Shown here: positions 1 through 9,396 of the stretch, in pieces
Position numbering within the stretch: the first letter of the stretch is position 1
Layout: the number at the start of each line of letters is the position of its first letter
Program-made: the position numbers and the translations under genes
Assembly (NCBI RefSeq): GCF_047149785.1
Contig: NZ_BAAGBE010000001.1
Span: 1,240,001 to 1,304,000 of the forward strand
Origin: Nitrobacter sp047149785
GTDB taxonomy: Bacteria > Pseudomonadota > Alphaproteobacteria > Rhizobiales > Xanthobacteraceae
Length of the DNA stretch: 64,000 nt
Reading direction: 5' to 3'
The notes under the pieces: model-generated
Seen by the model: the letters and a program-made list of their open reading frames with translations, nothing else
What the model was told of the DNA's origin: nothing
Databases searched by the model: none

Positions 1-609
1 GATCTGGCCGCAGCGCGCGAACTGGGAACTGAAATCGCGGTGGTGGTCGGCGGCGGAAACATATTCAGGGGCGTCGAGGTGTCGTCCCGCGGCGTCTCGC
101 GCCCGACCGGCGACACGATGGGAATGCTCGCGACCGTCATGAACTGCCTTGCGCTGGAGGCCGCCCTCGAACGCCGCGGGCAATCGGCCCGGGCCCTGTC
201 TGCATTCGTGATGCCGGAGATCTGCGAACTCTTCACCCGCGGCGCAGCGCACAAATATCTCGCCGAGGGCCGCATCGTTCTGCTCGCCGGCGGGACCGGC
301 AATCCCTTTTTCACGACCGACACGACGGCGGTGCTTCGCGCCGCGGAGATCGGCGCGCAGGCCGTGCTCAAGGCGACGAACGTGGATGGCGTCTACAGTG
401 CGGATCCGAAGAAAGACCCGTCTGCCAAGCGGTTCGAGCGCCTAAGTCACTCCCAGGCGCTGGAGGGCGGATATAAGGTCATGGACGCGACCGCTTTCGC
501 GCTTGCCCGGGAGACGTCGCTGCCTATCATTGTGTTCTCGATCGCTGAGCCGGGGTCGATCGCCGCAATTTTGAGGGGTGCCGGCCACGGGACGATCGTC
601 GCCAGTTGA
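1..609 (+). CDS. pyrH: UMP kinase, 5' end outside window
   Basis: Uridylate kinase phosphorylates UMP to UDP with ATP in pyrimidine nucleotide synthesis; it is a cytosolic hexamer of the amino-acid-kinase fold. The frame is open from base 1 (DLAAARELG...), so the N-terminus lies outside the window. Visible family motifs are GGGNIFRG, the GTGNPFFTTDT loop and the ATNVDGVYSADP segment near the nucleotide site. The ORF ends with TGA at 607-609. It is the first gene of the envelope/translation cluster and precedes frr, the usual order in Proteobacteria. An internal ATG-like start at base 40 is not the true start. Confidence 0.97.
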   Translation, partial: DLAAARELGTEIAVVVGGGNIFRGVEVSSRGVSRPTGDTMGMLATVMNCLALEAALERRGQSARALSAFVMPEICELFTRGAAHKYLAEGRIVLLAGGTGNPFFTTDTTAVLRAAEIGAQAVLKATNVDGVYSADPKKDPSAKRFERLSHSQALEGGYKVMDATAFALARETSLPIIVFSIAEPGSIAAILRGAGHGTIVAS

Positions 610-668
610 TCCATGGCGTCGGGCTGGAATTGTGTAGGGTCGGAGCGAATTCCGTATTGGAGAACGAC

Positions 669-1232
669 ATGGCGTCGGGCAATTTCGATATCAGCGAGTT
701 GAAACGCCGGATGCAGGGGGCCACCCAGTCCCTCAAGCATGAACTGGGCGGTTTGCGGACCGGGCGTGCGGCGTCGTCGATGCTCGACCCGGTGCAGGTC
801 GAGGCCTATGGCAGCCACATGCCGTTGAACCAGGTTGCGACGATCAGCGTCCCCGAGCCGCGCCTTTTGTCCGTGCAGGTCTGGGACAAGTCGATGGTGA
901 AGGCGGTTGAAAAGGCGATCGTCGATTCAAATCTCGGACTGAGTCCGGCCACCGAAGGACAGGTGCTGCGCCTGCGCATACCCGAACTTAACGAAGAGCG
1001 TCGCAAGGAACTGGTCAAGGTCGCGCATAAATATGCCGAAGCGGCCAAGGTGGCGGTTCGTCATGTGCGCCGCGACGGCCTGGATACGCTCAAGAAGCTC
1101 GAGAAGAATCACGAGATTTCCGAGGATGATGAGAAGCGTCTGGCGAGTGATGTTCAGAAGGCGACGGACGGCGTGATCGCCGAGATCGATCAAATGCTGG
1201 CGGGCAAGGAAAAGGAAATCCTCACCGTTTAG
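669..1232 (+). CDS. frr: Ribosome recycling factor
   Basis: RRF works with EF-G to split post-termination ribosomes. The 187-residue product has the family length and the two-domain helical layout: MASGNFDISELKRRMQ at the start, LRTGRAASSMLDPVQVEAYG, and the C-terminal helix ending in KEKEILTV. I chose ATG 669 because a GGAG-type ribosome binding site sits just upstream (about 658-661) and homologous RRFs begin here. An in-frame start at 606 would add 21 unrelated residues overlapping the end of pyrH. It lies 59 bases after pyrH and 19 before uppS, consistent with one transcript. Confidence 0.97.
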   Translation: MASGNFDISELKRRMQGATQSLKHELGGLRTGRAASSMLDPVQVEAYGSHMPLNQVATISVPEPRLLSVQVWDKSMVKAVEKAIVDSNLGLSPATEGQVLRLRIPELNEERRKELVKVAHKYAEAAKVAVRHVRRDGLDTLKKLEKNHEISEDDEKRLASDVQKATDGVIAEIDQMLAGKEKEILTV

Positions 1233-1251
1233 CCGGGATTGGACTGACCTG

Positions 1252-2010
1252 ATGTCGAACGCTGTTGCGCCTGTAGTCGAGGGATCGGACCAAACCGATG
1301 CGCCGCTGCACGTTGCGATCATCATGGACGGCAATGGCCGATGGGCGGCCGCGCGAGGATTGCCGCGGGCGGAGGGCCATCGCCGCGGCGTCGAGGCGTT
1401 AAGACGCGTGGTCCGTGCCGCAAGCGAGCTGAACATTCTTTATCTGACGATTTTTTCTTTCAGTTCCGAGAACTGGTCGCGGCCGAGGAGCGAGATCAAT
1501 GATCTCTTCGGCTTGCTGCGAAGATTCGTCCGCAACGACCTGGCGACGTTGCACCGCGACGGGGTGCGCGTGCGAGTTATCGGCGAACGTGCCGGGTTGG
1601 AGCCGGACATCAGCGCGCTGCTGACCGAAGCGGAGGAACTGACGAAGAACAACACCCGCCTCAATCTCGTCGTCGCGTTTAATTATGGCTCGCGACAGGA
1701 AATCGCAAATGCCGCACAGCGGCTTGCTCAGGAAGTTGCCGACGGCAGGCGCGATCCGGCGACGATCGACGCTGATGCGCTGGGTCGGTATCTCGATGCG
1801 CCGGACATCCCCGATCCCGACCTGATCATTCGCACCAGCGGCGAGCAGCGGCTGTCGAACTTCCTGATGTGGCAGGCGGCCTACAGCGAGTTTGTGTTCG
1901 TGCCGATTCACTGGCCGGATTTCGACAAGACCGCGCTCGAAGGCGCCGTCGCGGAATATGCCAGACGCGAGCGCCGCTTCGGCGGGCTGGCTGCGAAAAC
2001 CGGATCGTAA
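1252..2010 (+). CDS. uppS: Isoprenyl transferase (undecaprenyl diphosphate synthase)
   Basis: A cis-prenyltransferase that condenses isopentenyl diphosphate onto farnesyl diphosphate to make the C55 lipid carrier for peptidoglycan and O-antigen. At 252 residues it has the normal length. The catalytic Asp is D26 in MDGNGRW (25-31). Other family blocks are FSFSSENWSRP, VVAFNYGSR and RTSGEQRLSNFLMWQ. ATG 1252 follows the frr stop by 19 bases. Its position directly before cdsA and dxr groups isoprenoid and phospholipid precursor genes in one operon. Confidence 0.97.
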   Translation: MSNAVAPVVEGSDQTDAPLHVAIIMDGNGRWAAARGLPRAEGHRRGVEALRRVVRAASELNILYLTIFSFSSENWSRPRSEINDLFGLLRRFVRNDLATLHRDGVRVRVIGERAGLEPDISALLTEAEELTKNNTRLNLVVAFNYGSRQEIANAAQRLAQEVADGRRDPATIDADALGRYLDAPDIPDPDLIIRTSGEQRLSNFLMWQAAYSEFVFVPIHWPDFDKTALEGAVAEYARRERRFGGLAAKTGS

Positions 2011-2012
2011 GC

Positions 2013-2855
2013 GTGACCCAGGATCAACTCGCGCCGGCCACCGGAGGGGAATCGCGAAATCTCCGTACGCGCATCATTGCGGCGCTGGTGCTTGCGCCGG
2101 CCGCGATCGGGATCGCATGGGCCGGCGGGCCGTTATGGATCGCGCTCGTGGTGCTTGCGGCCATTGGCCTGTACGTCGAATGGCTGACGATTGTCGGCGC
2201 CGCGCAGGAAAAACAGACCGTCGCCGCCGGGATCGCGACCCTCGTCGTGTCGGGCTTGTGCCTGGCGCTCGGATACGGCGCATTTTCGCTGGCCGTTCTC
2301 GTGATCGGCGCCGCGGCAGTCGCTGCGACGTCGCGACAATTGCGGTTCTGGTCGGTCGCCGGATTCTGCTACGCGGCGGCGGCCGCATTCGCGTCGGCGC
2401 AGGTTCGCCTCGAAGGCGGCTACGGGTTCATCGCATTGATGTTTGTGCTGCTGGTGGTCTGGGCCGCCGATATCGGGGGATATTTCGCGGGTCGCGGAAT
2501 CGGCGGACCTAAATTGTGGCCTCGCGTCAGTCCGAAGAAAACATGGTCCGGAGCGATCGGCGGTTTCGCCCTCGGCCTCGCCGTCGCCGCGGGATTCGCC
2601 GCGTTCGGCCTCGGAAAACTGGGGCCGCTGATGTTGCTCGCCGCTTTTCTGTCCGTCGTGTCGCAATCGGGCGACCTGTTTGAATCGGCGGTCAAGAGAC
2701 GTTTCGGGGTCAAGGATTCCAGTCAGATCATCCCGGGACACGGCGGTTTGCTCGACCGCCTCGACGGCTTTGTCGCGGCGATTGTGGTCGCCGCGCTTTT
2801 CGGATTTCTGCGCGGCGATGCGGATGGCATCGGTCATGCTCTTATGGTTTGGTGA
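2013..2855 (+). CDS. cdsA: Phosphatidate cytidylyltransferase
   Basis: CDP-diglyceride synthase makes CDP-diacylglycerol from phosphatidate and CTP, the branch point of phospholipid synthesis, in the inner membrane. The product is 280 residues with many hydrophobic helices, and it carries the CDS signature SAVKRRFGVKDSSQ...HGGLLDRLDGF near the C-terminus. I chose GTG 2013, two bases after the uppS stop. Upstream in-frame starts would overlap uppS extensively, and no ATG is suitably placed, so the start is somewhat uncertain. The gene is four bases from dxr, so translation is probably coupled. Confidence 0.93.
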   Translation: MTQDQLAPATGGESRNLRTRIIAALVLAPAAIGIAWAGGPLWIALVVLAAIGLYVEWLTIVGAAQEKQTVAAGIATLVVSGLCLALGYGAFSLAVLVIGAAAVAATSRQLRFWSVAGFCYAAAAAFASAQVRLEGGYGFIALMFVLLVVWAADIGGYFAGRGIGGPKLWPRVSPKKTWSGAIGGFALGLAVAAGFAAFGLGKLGPLMLLAAFLSVVSQSGDLFESAVKRRFGVKDSSQIIPGHGGLLDRLDGFVAAIVVAALFGFLRGDADGIGHALMVW

Positions 2856-2858
2856 GGT

Positions 2859-4082
2859 ATGAGTGCTGTTCCGTTGAAAAACGACAAGCCGGCTCAGGCC
2901 GGCGTCAGGACAGTGACGATCCTGGGAGCGACCGGCTCGATCGGCAACAGCACGATGGATTTGTTGCGCGGCGCCCGCGGCCGCTACCGTGTCGAGGCGC
3001 TGACCGCGAATTCCAATGTCGAGGTTCTCGTCAAACTCGCGCGGGAGTTTGACGCGCGGTTTGTAGCCGTGGCCGACACCTCCCGCTTTGGCGAGTTGAA
3101 GGATGCGCTCGCCGGCAGCGATATCGCGTGCGGCGTCGGGGAAAGCGCGATCATCGAGGCTGCTTCGCGCCCCGCCGACTGGGTGATGGCCGCGGTGAGC
3201 GGCGCGGCCGGGCTCAAGCCCGCGCTTGCAGCCGTCGATCGCGGCACGACGATCGCGCTTGCGAACAAGGAGTGCCTCGTCTGCGCAGGCGACTTCTTCA
3301 TGCAGCGCGCCGCGAAAGCCGGGGCCTGCATCCTGCCGGCCGACTCCGAGCACAATGCCCTGTTTCAGGCCCTGAGTTCGGGAAACCGCGACGAACTGAC
3401 GCGCGTGATCATCACCGCGTCGGGGGGGCCGTTCCGCACCTGGGTGGCCGCCGACATCGAGAACGCAACGCTGGCGCAGGCGTTGAAACATCCGAACTGG
3501 AGCATGGGGCGGAAGATCACCATCGACTCAGCGTCGATGATGAACAAGGGGCTGGAGGTCATCGAGGCGGCGTGCCTGTTCGCGCTGACGCCGGAGGAGA
3601 TCGACGTCCTGGTCCACCCGCAATCGATCGTTCATGGCATGGTCGAGTTCTCCGACCGGTCCGTCGTCGCTCAGCTCGGCACCCCTGACATGCGGACGCC
3701 GATCGCGCATTGCCTCGGTTGGCCTGAACGCATTGCCGGACCGGCGACGAAGCTGGATCTCGCCAGCATCGGGCAGTTGACATTCGAGGCGCCGGACTTC
3801 GCGCGCTTTCCGGCCCTGAAGCTGGCCTACGAGGCGTTGAGGACGGGGAACGGCGCAACCACGGTCTACAATGCCGCAAACGAGATCGCCGTTGCCGCGT
3901 TCATCGGCGAGAAAATCAGGTTCGGCGCCATCGCGCGTCTGGTCGAGGCCACTCTGAACGGCTGGATCCGGGCGGGAAACCTCGCGCCCCTGGCGTCGGC
4001 TGACGACGCCATCGCCGTTGACCATAACGCGCGAAATATGGCCGCTTCGCTCTTGCCACAAATCGCCGCAAAGGCATCCTAG
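2859..4082 (+). CDS. dxr: 1-deoxy-D-xylulose 5-phosphate reductoisomerase
   Basis: First committed enzyme of the MEP isoprenoid pathway, converting DXP to 2-C-methyl-D-erythritol 4-phosphate with NADPH and a divalent metal. The 407-residue product shows the Rossmann motif LGATGSIG (22-29), the ALANKE block, the metal/substrate segment PADSEHNALFQ and the SASMMNKGLE motif. ATG 2859 follows the cdsA stop by three bases. The operon therefore pairs an early isoprenoid step (dxr) with the late polyprenyl step (uppS). Confidence 0.97.
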   Translation: MSAVPLKNDKPAQAGVRTVTILGATGSIGNSTMDLLRGARGRYRVEALTANSNVEVLVKLAREFDARFVAVADTSRFGELKDALAGSDIACGVGESAIIEAASRPADWVMAAVSGAAGLKPALAAVDRGTTIALANKECLVCAGDFFMQRAAKAGACILPADSEHNALFQALSSGNRDELTRVIITASGGPFRTWVAADIENATLAQALKHPNWSMGRKITIDSASMMNKGLEVIEAACLFALTPEEIDVLVHPQSIVHGMVEFSDRSVVAQLGTPDMRTPIAHCLGWPERIAGPATKLDLASIGQLTFEAPDFARFPALKLAYEALRTGNGATTVYNAANEIAVAAFIGEKIRFGAIARLVEATLNGWIRAGNLAPLASADDAIAVDHNARNMAASLLPQIAAKAS

Positions 4083-4287
4083 TCGAAAGAATTCGCGCCC
4101 GCTTGGTGCGCGCCGTCCCGGGACGCGAGTGTCGGATTCAAAACTTCGCTAGGAGTAACCTATATTTGCTGGTGCCTCGCTTCCGACCTTCCCAGGAAGG
4201 CTCGCTGAAACGGGATGCGAATGTTAGAAGCGAAGGCTCTGGAGCGTTCTGGAACAGGACCTCCGGCGCCGCGACGAGGGAAACGGA

Positions 4288-5439
4288 ATGGCCGAGTTTT
4301 TTCTTCATGGTATCAATGCATTAAGCTCAGGATTCATCGGTTATATCGTTCCGTTCCTGTTTGTCCTCACGATCGTGGTTTTCTTTCATGAACTCGGCCA
4401 CTTTCTGGTCGCGCGCTGGGCTGGCGTAAAGATCCTGACTTTCTCCATTGGGTTTGGACCCGAACTGGTGGGCTTCAATGACCGGCACGGGACGCGCTGG
4501 AAGATCTCCGCCATCCCCCTCGGCGGATACGTCAAGTTCTTCGGCGATGATTCCGAAGCGAGCACTCCGTCGAACGCGACCCTCGCATCCATGACGGCGG
4601 ATGAGCGTGACGGCAGCTTTCATCACAAGAAGGTTGCCCCGCGCGCCGCAATCGTGGCTGCAGGGCCTGTCGCCAATTTCATCCTGGCGATTTTCATTTT
4701 CGCCGGACTGTTCACAATCGTCGGGAAGCCCAGCACGAGCGCGCGGGTTGACGGGGTGCAGGCCGGCAGCGCGGCCGAGGCGGCCGGCTTCAAACCCGGC
4801 GATCTCGTGACCGCCATCAACGGCAGCAAGATCGACAGCTTTTCAGACATGCAGCGCATTGTCGGAACCAGCGCCGGCGAAACGCTGACATTCGCCGTGA
4901 AGCGGGGCGATTCGATTATCGATTTGCGGGGAACGCCGGAACTCAAGGAGATCAAGGACAGGTTTGGAAACGAGCACCGACTCGGCGTTCTCGGAATTGC
5001 GCGCACGACTTCGCCGGGAGATGTCACCACGGAAAGAGTGAATCCGGCCGAGGCGCTCTGGCTCGGAGCCAAGGAGACCTGGTTCGTGGTCGACCGCACG
5101 CTGGCTTATATCGGTGGGATTTTCACCGGCCGCGAGGACCCCGACCAGGTCGGGGGACCGCTTCGGATCGCTCAGATATCCGGGCAGGTCGCCAGCATCG
5201 GCTTCGGCGCGCTGATCCATCTTGCCGCCGTTCTTTCGGTGTCCATCGGACTTCTGAACCTGTTTCCGGTTCCGTTGCTGGATGGAGGACATCTTTTGTT
5301 CTATGCGGTCGAAGCCATCCGGGGCCGGCCGATGTCCGAGCGCGCGCAGGAAATGGGCTTCCGAATCGGGCTCGGTTTGGTGCTGATGTTGATGGTTTTT
5401 GCGACCTACAATGACATACTGCACTTGGCCGGCTCGTGA
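4288..5439 (+). CDS. rseP: RseP-type intramembrane zinc metalloprotease
   Basis: Site-2 protease that cleaves membrane-embedded anti-sigma factors and signal-peptide remnants in the inner membrane. The 383-residue product carries the zinc motif HELGH (34-38) in the first transmembrane helix. It has one recognisable PDZ domain (about 150-225, around AAGFKPGDLVTAING) and the second metal-ligand motif NLFPVPLLDGGH (324-335). E. coli RseP has two PDZ domains, so this is the shorter form. A GGAAACGGA element precedes ATG 4288. The 205-base gap after dxr is unusually long for this cluster and may hold a separate promoter, but I could not identify one. Confidence 0.96.
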   Translation: MAEFFLHGINALSSGFIGYIVPFLFVLTIVVFFHELGHFLVARWAGVKILTFSIGFGPELVGFNDRHGTRWKISAIPLGGYVKFFGDDSEASTPSNATLASMTADERDGSFHHKKVAPRAAIVAAGPVANFILAIFIFAGLFTIVGKPSTSARVDGVQAGSAAEAAGFKPGDLVTAINGSKIDSFSDMQRIVGTSAGETLTFAVKRGDSIIDLRGTPELKEIKDRFGNEHRLGVLGIARTTSPGDVTTERVNPAEALWLGAKETWFVVDRTLAYIGGIFTGREDPDQVGGPLRIAQISGQVASIGFGALIHLAAVLSVSIGLLNLFPVPLLDGGHLLFYAVEAIRGRPMSERAQEMGFRIGLGLVLMLMVFATYNDILHLAGS

Positions 5440-5533
5440 GTCGCGCGTCGAGAGCGGGACAAGGAAAACGAAAAATGTGTTGCGGTTTTCCGTCCGCATT
5501 CCGCTCCAAAACATGGAATCGATCATGTTCGTG

Positions 5534-5558
5534 ATTTTGGATCGATTCGATCCAAAAT
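5534..5558. repeat. 25-bp perfect palindrome in rseP-bamA gap
   Basis: The arms ATTTTGGATCGA and TCGATCCAAAAT are perfect inverse complements around a single central T. The element lies 95 bases after rseP and 171 before bamA. It has no following T-run, so it is not a classic terminator. It could be an operator, a cruciform or an intergenic repeat unit. The rest of the 289-base gap shows nothing else I can identify. Confidence 0.7.
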
Positions 5559-5728
5559 TGTCGTGATTCGAGCGTGGCTAATGGGCAACGTCTTGGAGTT
5601 AAATTGGAATTGCACTGCGAAAGGTCGTTTGCCGCTACGGAGAAATTGGCTACAAACAGCGCGAATGGGAATCTGCCGGACCGGTGGGGACACGGACTGG
5701 CATCAGAATTGATAAGGGCGCGTTGCGC

Positions 5729-8275
5729 ATGAATGCTGGAATGCGAGTGTTACGGGGGACACTGCTCGCCGCCCTTACCGTGGTCGCCGTGCCGGCCGCT
5801 GCCGTCATTGCTGTCCCGCTCGTGTCGTCGCCAGCGGCCGCCCAGACCCTGTCGTCGATCTCCGTCGAGGGGAACCGCAGGGTCGAGCTGGCGACGATCC
5901 GGTCGTATTTCAAGCCGGATGCCAACGGGCACCTTGATCAGGCGAGCATCGATGACGCGCTGAAGGCGCTGATCGAGACCGGGCTGTTCCAGGATGTCAA
6001 AATCAACCGTGTCGGGGGCCGGTTGGTGGTCTCGGTCGTGGAAAACCCGGTCATCAACCGGGTCGCGTTCGAGGGCAACAAGAAGGTCAAGGACGAACAG
6101 CTCACCGCGGAAATCCAGTCCAAGCCGCGCGGCACGTTCTCCCGGCCGATGGTTCAGTCCGACGTCCAGCGAATCGTTGAAATCTATCGTCACTCCGGCC
6201 GCTATGACGTCCGCGTTACTCCCGAGATCGTCGAACAGCCCAACAACCGCGTTGATCTGATTTTTTCGATCAAGGAGGGCGGCAAGACCGGCATCAAGTC
6301 GATCGAATTCATCGGCAACCATGCGTTTTCGTCCTATCGCCTGAAGGACGTGATCAAGACGCATGAATCGAATTTCCTGAGCTTCCTTACCGGAGGGGAC
6401 GTGTACGATCCCGACCGCGTCGAGGCCGACCGGGATTTGCTGCGCCGCTTTTATCTGAAGCACGGCTTTGCCGACGTTCAGATCGTGGCCGCCCTGACCG
6501 AATACGATCCCGCTCGCCACGGATTCCTCGTGAGCTTCAAGATCGACGAGGGCCAGCAGTACCGCGTCGGGTCGGTGACATTCGAGTCGTCGATTCCGAC
6601 GCTGAACGGAAATTCGCTGCGAAGTTTTTCGCACGTCCATGTCGGGGCGCTCTATAACGCCGAAGCGCTGGAGAAGTCCGTCGAGGACATGCAGGTCGAA
6701 GCATCAAGGCGCGGATATGCCTTCGCCGTGGTGCGTCCGCGAGGCGATCGTAACTTCGATGCCCATACCGTCTCGATCGTATTCGCGATCGACGAGGGCC
6801 CGAGAACCTATATCGAGCGCATCAACATCAGGGGAAATACGCGGACGCGGGACTATGTGATCCGGCGCGAGTTCGATATTTCGGAAGGCGACGCCTACAA
6901 CCGGTCGCTGGTGGATCGCGCCGAGCGTCGCCTGAAGAACCTCGATTTCTTCAAGACGGTCAAGATCACGACCGAGCCCGGATCGTCCAGCGATCGCGTG
7001 ATCCTCGACGTCGATGTCGAGGACAAGTCGACCGGCGACTTCTCGGTGTCCGGCGGCTATTCGACGACCCAGGGCGCGCTGGCAGAGGTCAGTGTCTCCG
7101 AGCGCAATCTGCTTGGCCGCGGTCTGTTTGCAAAAGCTTCGGTTCAGTACGGGCAGTACGCGAGGGGATACTCGCTGTCGTTCGTCGAGCCATACCTTCT
7201 GGACTATCGCGTCGCGCTCGGGCTCGACTTCTACCAGCGCGAACAACTCGCGAACCAGTACATCTCATACAACCTCAAAACGCTGGGATTCAGCCCTCGG
7301 CTCGGATTCGGCCTGCGGGAAGATTTGACGCTGCAATTGCGGTATTCGATCTTCCAGCAGGAGATTGGGCTGCCGACCGCCCTGCAGAACTGTAACAATA
7401 TCGCGGGTCCTAACTTCAACCCGTCGCCGGCATACGCTAACCTAGTTAATCAGGCTAACCCGAACAGCATCAATCTAAGCTCAACCAACGGGTTAGGCTG
7501 TTACTCAGACGGTGAAGCCTCGCTCCCGATTCGTCAGGAACTGGCTGGCGGCCGAACACTGACCTCGATGCTCGGCTATACGCTCACCTACAATACTCTC
7601 GACAACAACAAGAACCCGACCGAGGGTCTGCTGATCGATTTCCGCCAGGACTTCGCCGGCGTCGGCGGCGACGTCAGCTACCTGAAGACCGCGATCGATG
7701 CGAAGTACTATCAGCCGCTGGTTTCGGACATCGTTGGCTTGGTCCATCTGCAAGGCGGTATTCTGAACAACGTCGGCAAAGACGACGGTCAGCCCGGAAT
7801 TCGCATGCTGGATAACTTCCAGATGGGGCCAAATCTGGTGCGCGGCTTCGCACCCAACGGCATCGGTCCGCGAGACACCAATTATCTGAGCACGATGGAT
7901 GCCTTGGGCGGCACCAAGTACTGGGGCGCTTCGGTCGAGTTGCAGATGCCGTTCTGGTTCCTGCCGAAGGAAGTCGGGTTGAAGGGCGCGGTCTATGCGG
8001 ATGCCGGCTCGCTATGGGGTTACGAGGGACCGACGTCTTACGCATTGACCGGCGAGATCAATGCGCCGGGCTGCATAAAAGGCACCTCGAGCACGTCGGG
8101 AACATGTGCTGGTCTTCAGTATGACGACACCAACGTGGTCCGGAGTTCGGTTGGCGTCGGCTTGATCTGGCAATCTCCGTTTGGTCCGCTCCGCTTCGAC
8201 TACGCCGTGCCGATTACGAAGGGCAAGTACGACCGGGTACAGGAGTTCAGGTTTGGCGGCGGAACGACGTTCTGA
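5729..8275 (+). CDS. bamA: Outer membrane protein assembly factor BamA
   Basis: Central beta-barrel of the BAM complex, which inserts outer-membrane proteins. The 848-residue product (from ATG 5729) starts with a signal peptide, cleavable after AAA at residue 38. Five POTRA domains follow, then a C-terminal 16-strand barrel with a typical terminal Phe (FRFGGGTTF). A GTG at 5684 would add 15 charged residues before the signal peptide, so I prefer the ATG. Its placement between rseP and lpxD is conserved. The periplasmic chaperone gene skp, which follows bamA in enterobacteria, is absent. Confidence 0.96.
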   Translation: MNAGMRVLRGTLLAALTVVAVPAAAVIAVPLVSSPAAAQTLSSISVEGNRRVELATIRSYFKPDANGHLDQASIDDALKALIETGLFQDVKINRVGGRLVVSVVENPVINRVAFEGNKKVKDEQLTAEIQSKPRGTFSRPMVQSDVQRIVEIYRHSGRYDVRVTPEIVEQPNNRVDLIFSIKEGGKTGIKSIEFIGNHAFSSYRLKDVIKTHESNFLSFLTGGDVYDPDRVEADRDLLRRFYLKHGFADVQIVAALTEYDPARHGFLVSFKIDEGQQYRVGSVTFESSIPTLNGNSLRSFSHVHVGALYNAEALEKSVEDMQVEASRRGYAFAVVRPRGDRNFDAHTVSIVFAIDEGPRTYIERINIRGNTRTRDYVIRREFDISEGDAYNRSLVDRAERRLKNLDFFKTVKITTEPGSSSDRVILDVDVEDKSTGDFSVSGGYSTTQGALAEVSVSERNLLGRGLFAKASVQYGQYARGYSLSFVEPYLLDYRVALGLDFYQREQLANQYISYNLKTLGFSPRLGFGLREDLTLQLRYSIFQQEIGLPTALQNCNNIAGPNFNPSPAYANLVNQANPNSINLSSTNGLGCYSDGEASLPIRQELAGGRTLTSMLGYTLTYNTLDNNKNPTEGLLIDFRQDFAGVGGDVSYLKTAIDAKYYQPLVSDIVGLVHLQGGILNNVGKDDGQPGIRMLDNFQMGPNLVRGFAPNGIGPRDTNYLSTMDALGGTKYWGASVELQMPFWFLPKEVGLKGAVYADAGSLWGYEGPTSYALTGEINAPGCIKGTSSTSGTCAGLQYDDTNVVRSSVGVGLIWQSPFGPLRFDYAVPITKGKYDRVQEFRFGGGTTF

Positions 8276-8307
8276 GCGTGATCACGCCGGGCACCGCGAC
8301 GGATGGA

Positions 8308-9393
8308 ATGGCGCAACCGGCATTCTTTAAGCAGCCGCCCTCATCGACGCTGGGAGCCATCGCGGCATCGACCGGAGCCGATCTGGTCGATGCCGGTCAT
8401 CACGACCAACTCATTACCGGCCTTGCCTCGCTCGACCAGGCCGGCCCGACCCATCTCACGTTTTTCGATAACCACAAATATGCGACGCAACTGGCGGCGA
8501 CGAAAGCCGGAGCCTGTCTCGTCAGCCCGCGGTTCGAGGCCAGCGTTCCGGCCCATGTGGCTGTCCTGCGCTCAACGGCCCCGTTTCGTGCCTTTGTAAG
8601 GATCGCGCGCGAATTTCATGCCGATACGCTCCGGCCGCAATCCTGGTTCGACAACGAGGCCATCGCGTCCTCGGCCGTCATTCATCCGTCCGCGCATCTT
8701 GAGGATTCGGTCGTCGTCGATCCTTTGGCGGTGATCGGCCCCGGCGTCGAAATCGGGACCGGCTCCGTGATCGGTTCGGGCGCGGTGATCGGGCCCGGTG
8801 TCCGGATCGGCAGAAACTGCAACGTCGGCGCGGGCACGACGATTCAGGCCACGCTGATCGGAAATAACGTTCTCATCCATCCCGGCTGTCATATCGGACA
8901 GGACGGCTACGGTTTCATTTTCTTCGGTTCCGAAGGCCACGTAAAGGTTCCGCAGATCGGGCGGGTGCTGATTCAGAACGACGTCGAAATCGGCGCTGGC
9001 ACGACGATCGACCGCGGCAGCCTGCGCGACACGGTCATCGGCGAAGGGACGAAAATCGACAACCAGGTTCAGATCGGCCACAACGTGATGATCGGCCGCC
9101 GCTGCCTGCTGGCCGCCCAGATCGGCTTGGCGGGCAGCCTGACGATCGGCGACAATGTGGCGCTCGGCGCCAAGGTCGGGATCAACAACCACCTCCACAT
9201 CGGTGACGGCGCCCAGGTTGCCGCGATGAGCGGGGTCAAGGATGATATTCCGCCGAACGGCCGCTGGGGCGGATATTTCGCAAAGCCGACCAGGCAATGG
9301 TACCGCGAACTCTTTGCGGTGGAACGTCTGGCGCGCAATAGTGCGCCAGACGCCGGATCGGCCACGCCCGATCCGAAGGATCGAGGTGCGTGA
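8308..9393 (+). CDS. lpxD: UDP-3-O-(3-hydroxyacyl)glucosamine N-acyltransferase
   Basis: Third step of lipid A synthesis: transfer of a hydroxyacyl chain from ACP to the 2-amino group of UDP-3-O-acyl-glucosamine. An N-terminal uridine-binding domain (contains THLTFFDNHKY) is followed by a left-handed beta-helix of hexapeptide repeats (from about residue 115). The catalytic-His region reads QIGHNVMIG. I chose ATG 8308 (MAQPAFFKQPP), giving 361 residues. A GTG at 8278, two bases after bamA, would add ten residues and cannot be excluded. Confidence 0.95.
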   Translation: MAQPAFFKQPPSSTLGAIAASTGADLVDAGHHDQLITGLASLDQAGPTHLTFFDNHKYATQLAATKAGACLVSPRFEASVPAHVAVLRSTAPFRAFVRIAREFHADTLRPQSWFDNEAIASSAVIHPSAHLEDSVVVDPLAVIGPGVEIGTGSVIGSGAVIGPGVRIGRNCNVGAGTTIQATLIGNNVLIHPGCHIGQDGYGFIFFGSEGHVKVPQIGRVLIQNDVEIGAGTTIDRGSLRDTVIGEGTKIDNQVQIGHNVMIGRRCLLAAQIGLAGSLTIGDNVALGAKVGINNHLHIGDGAQVAAMSGVKDDIPPNGRWGGYFAKPTRQWYRELFAVERLARNSAPDAGSATPDPKDRGA

Positions 9394-9396
9394 GTA

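Noticed and set aside
4243..4275. GGAAC element upstream of rseP as a second EcfG promoter
   Set aside because: The bases at the expected -10 position do not read CGTT or GGTT at 16-17 spacing.
4103..4324. 73-codon ORF in the dxr-rseP gap
   Set aside because: It runs into the rseP start in another frame, has no ribosome binding site, and shows no conserved features.
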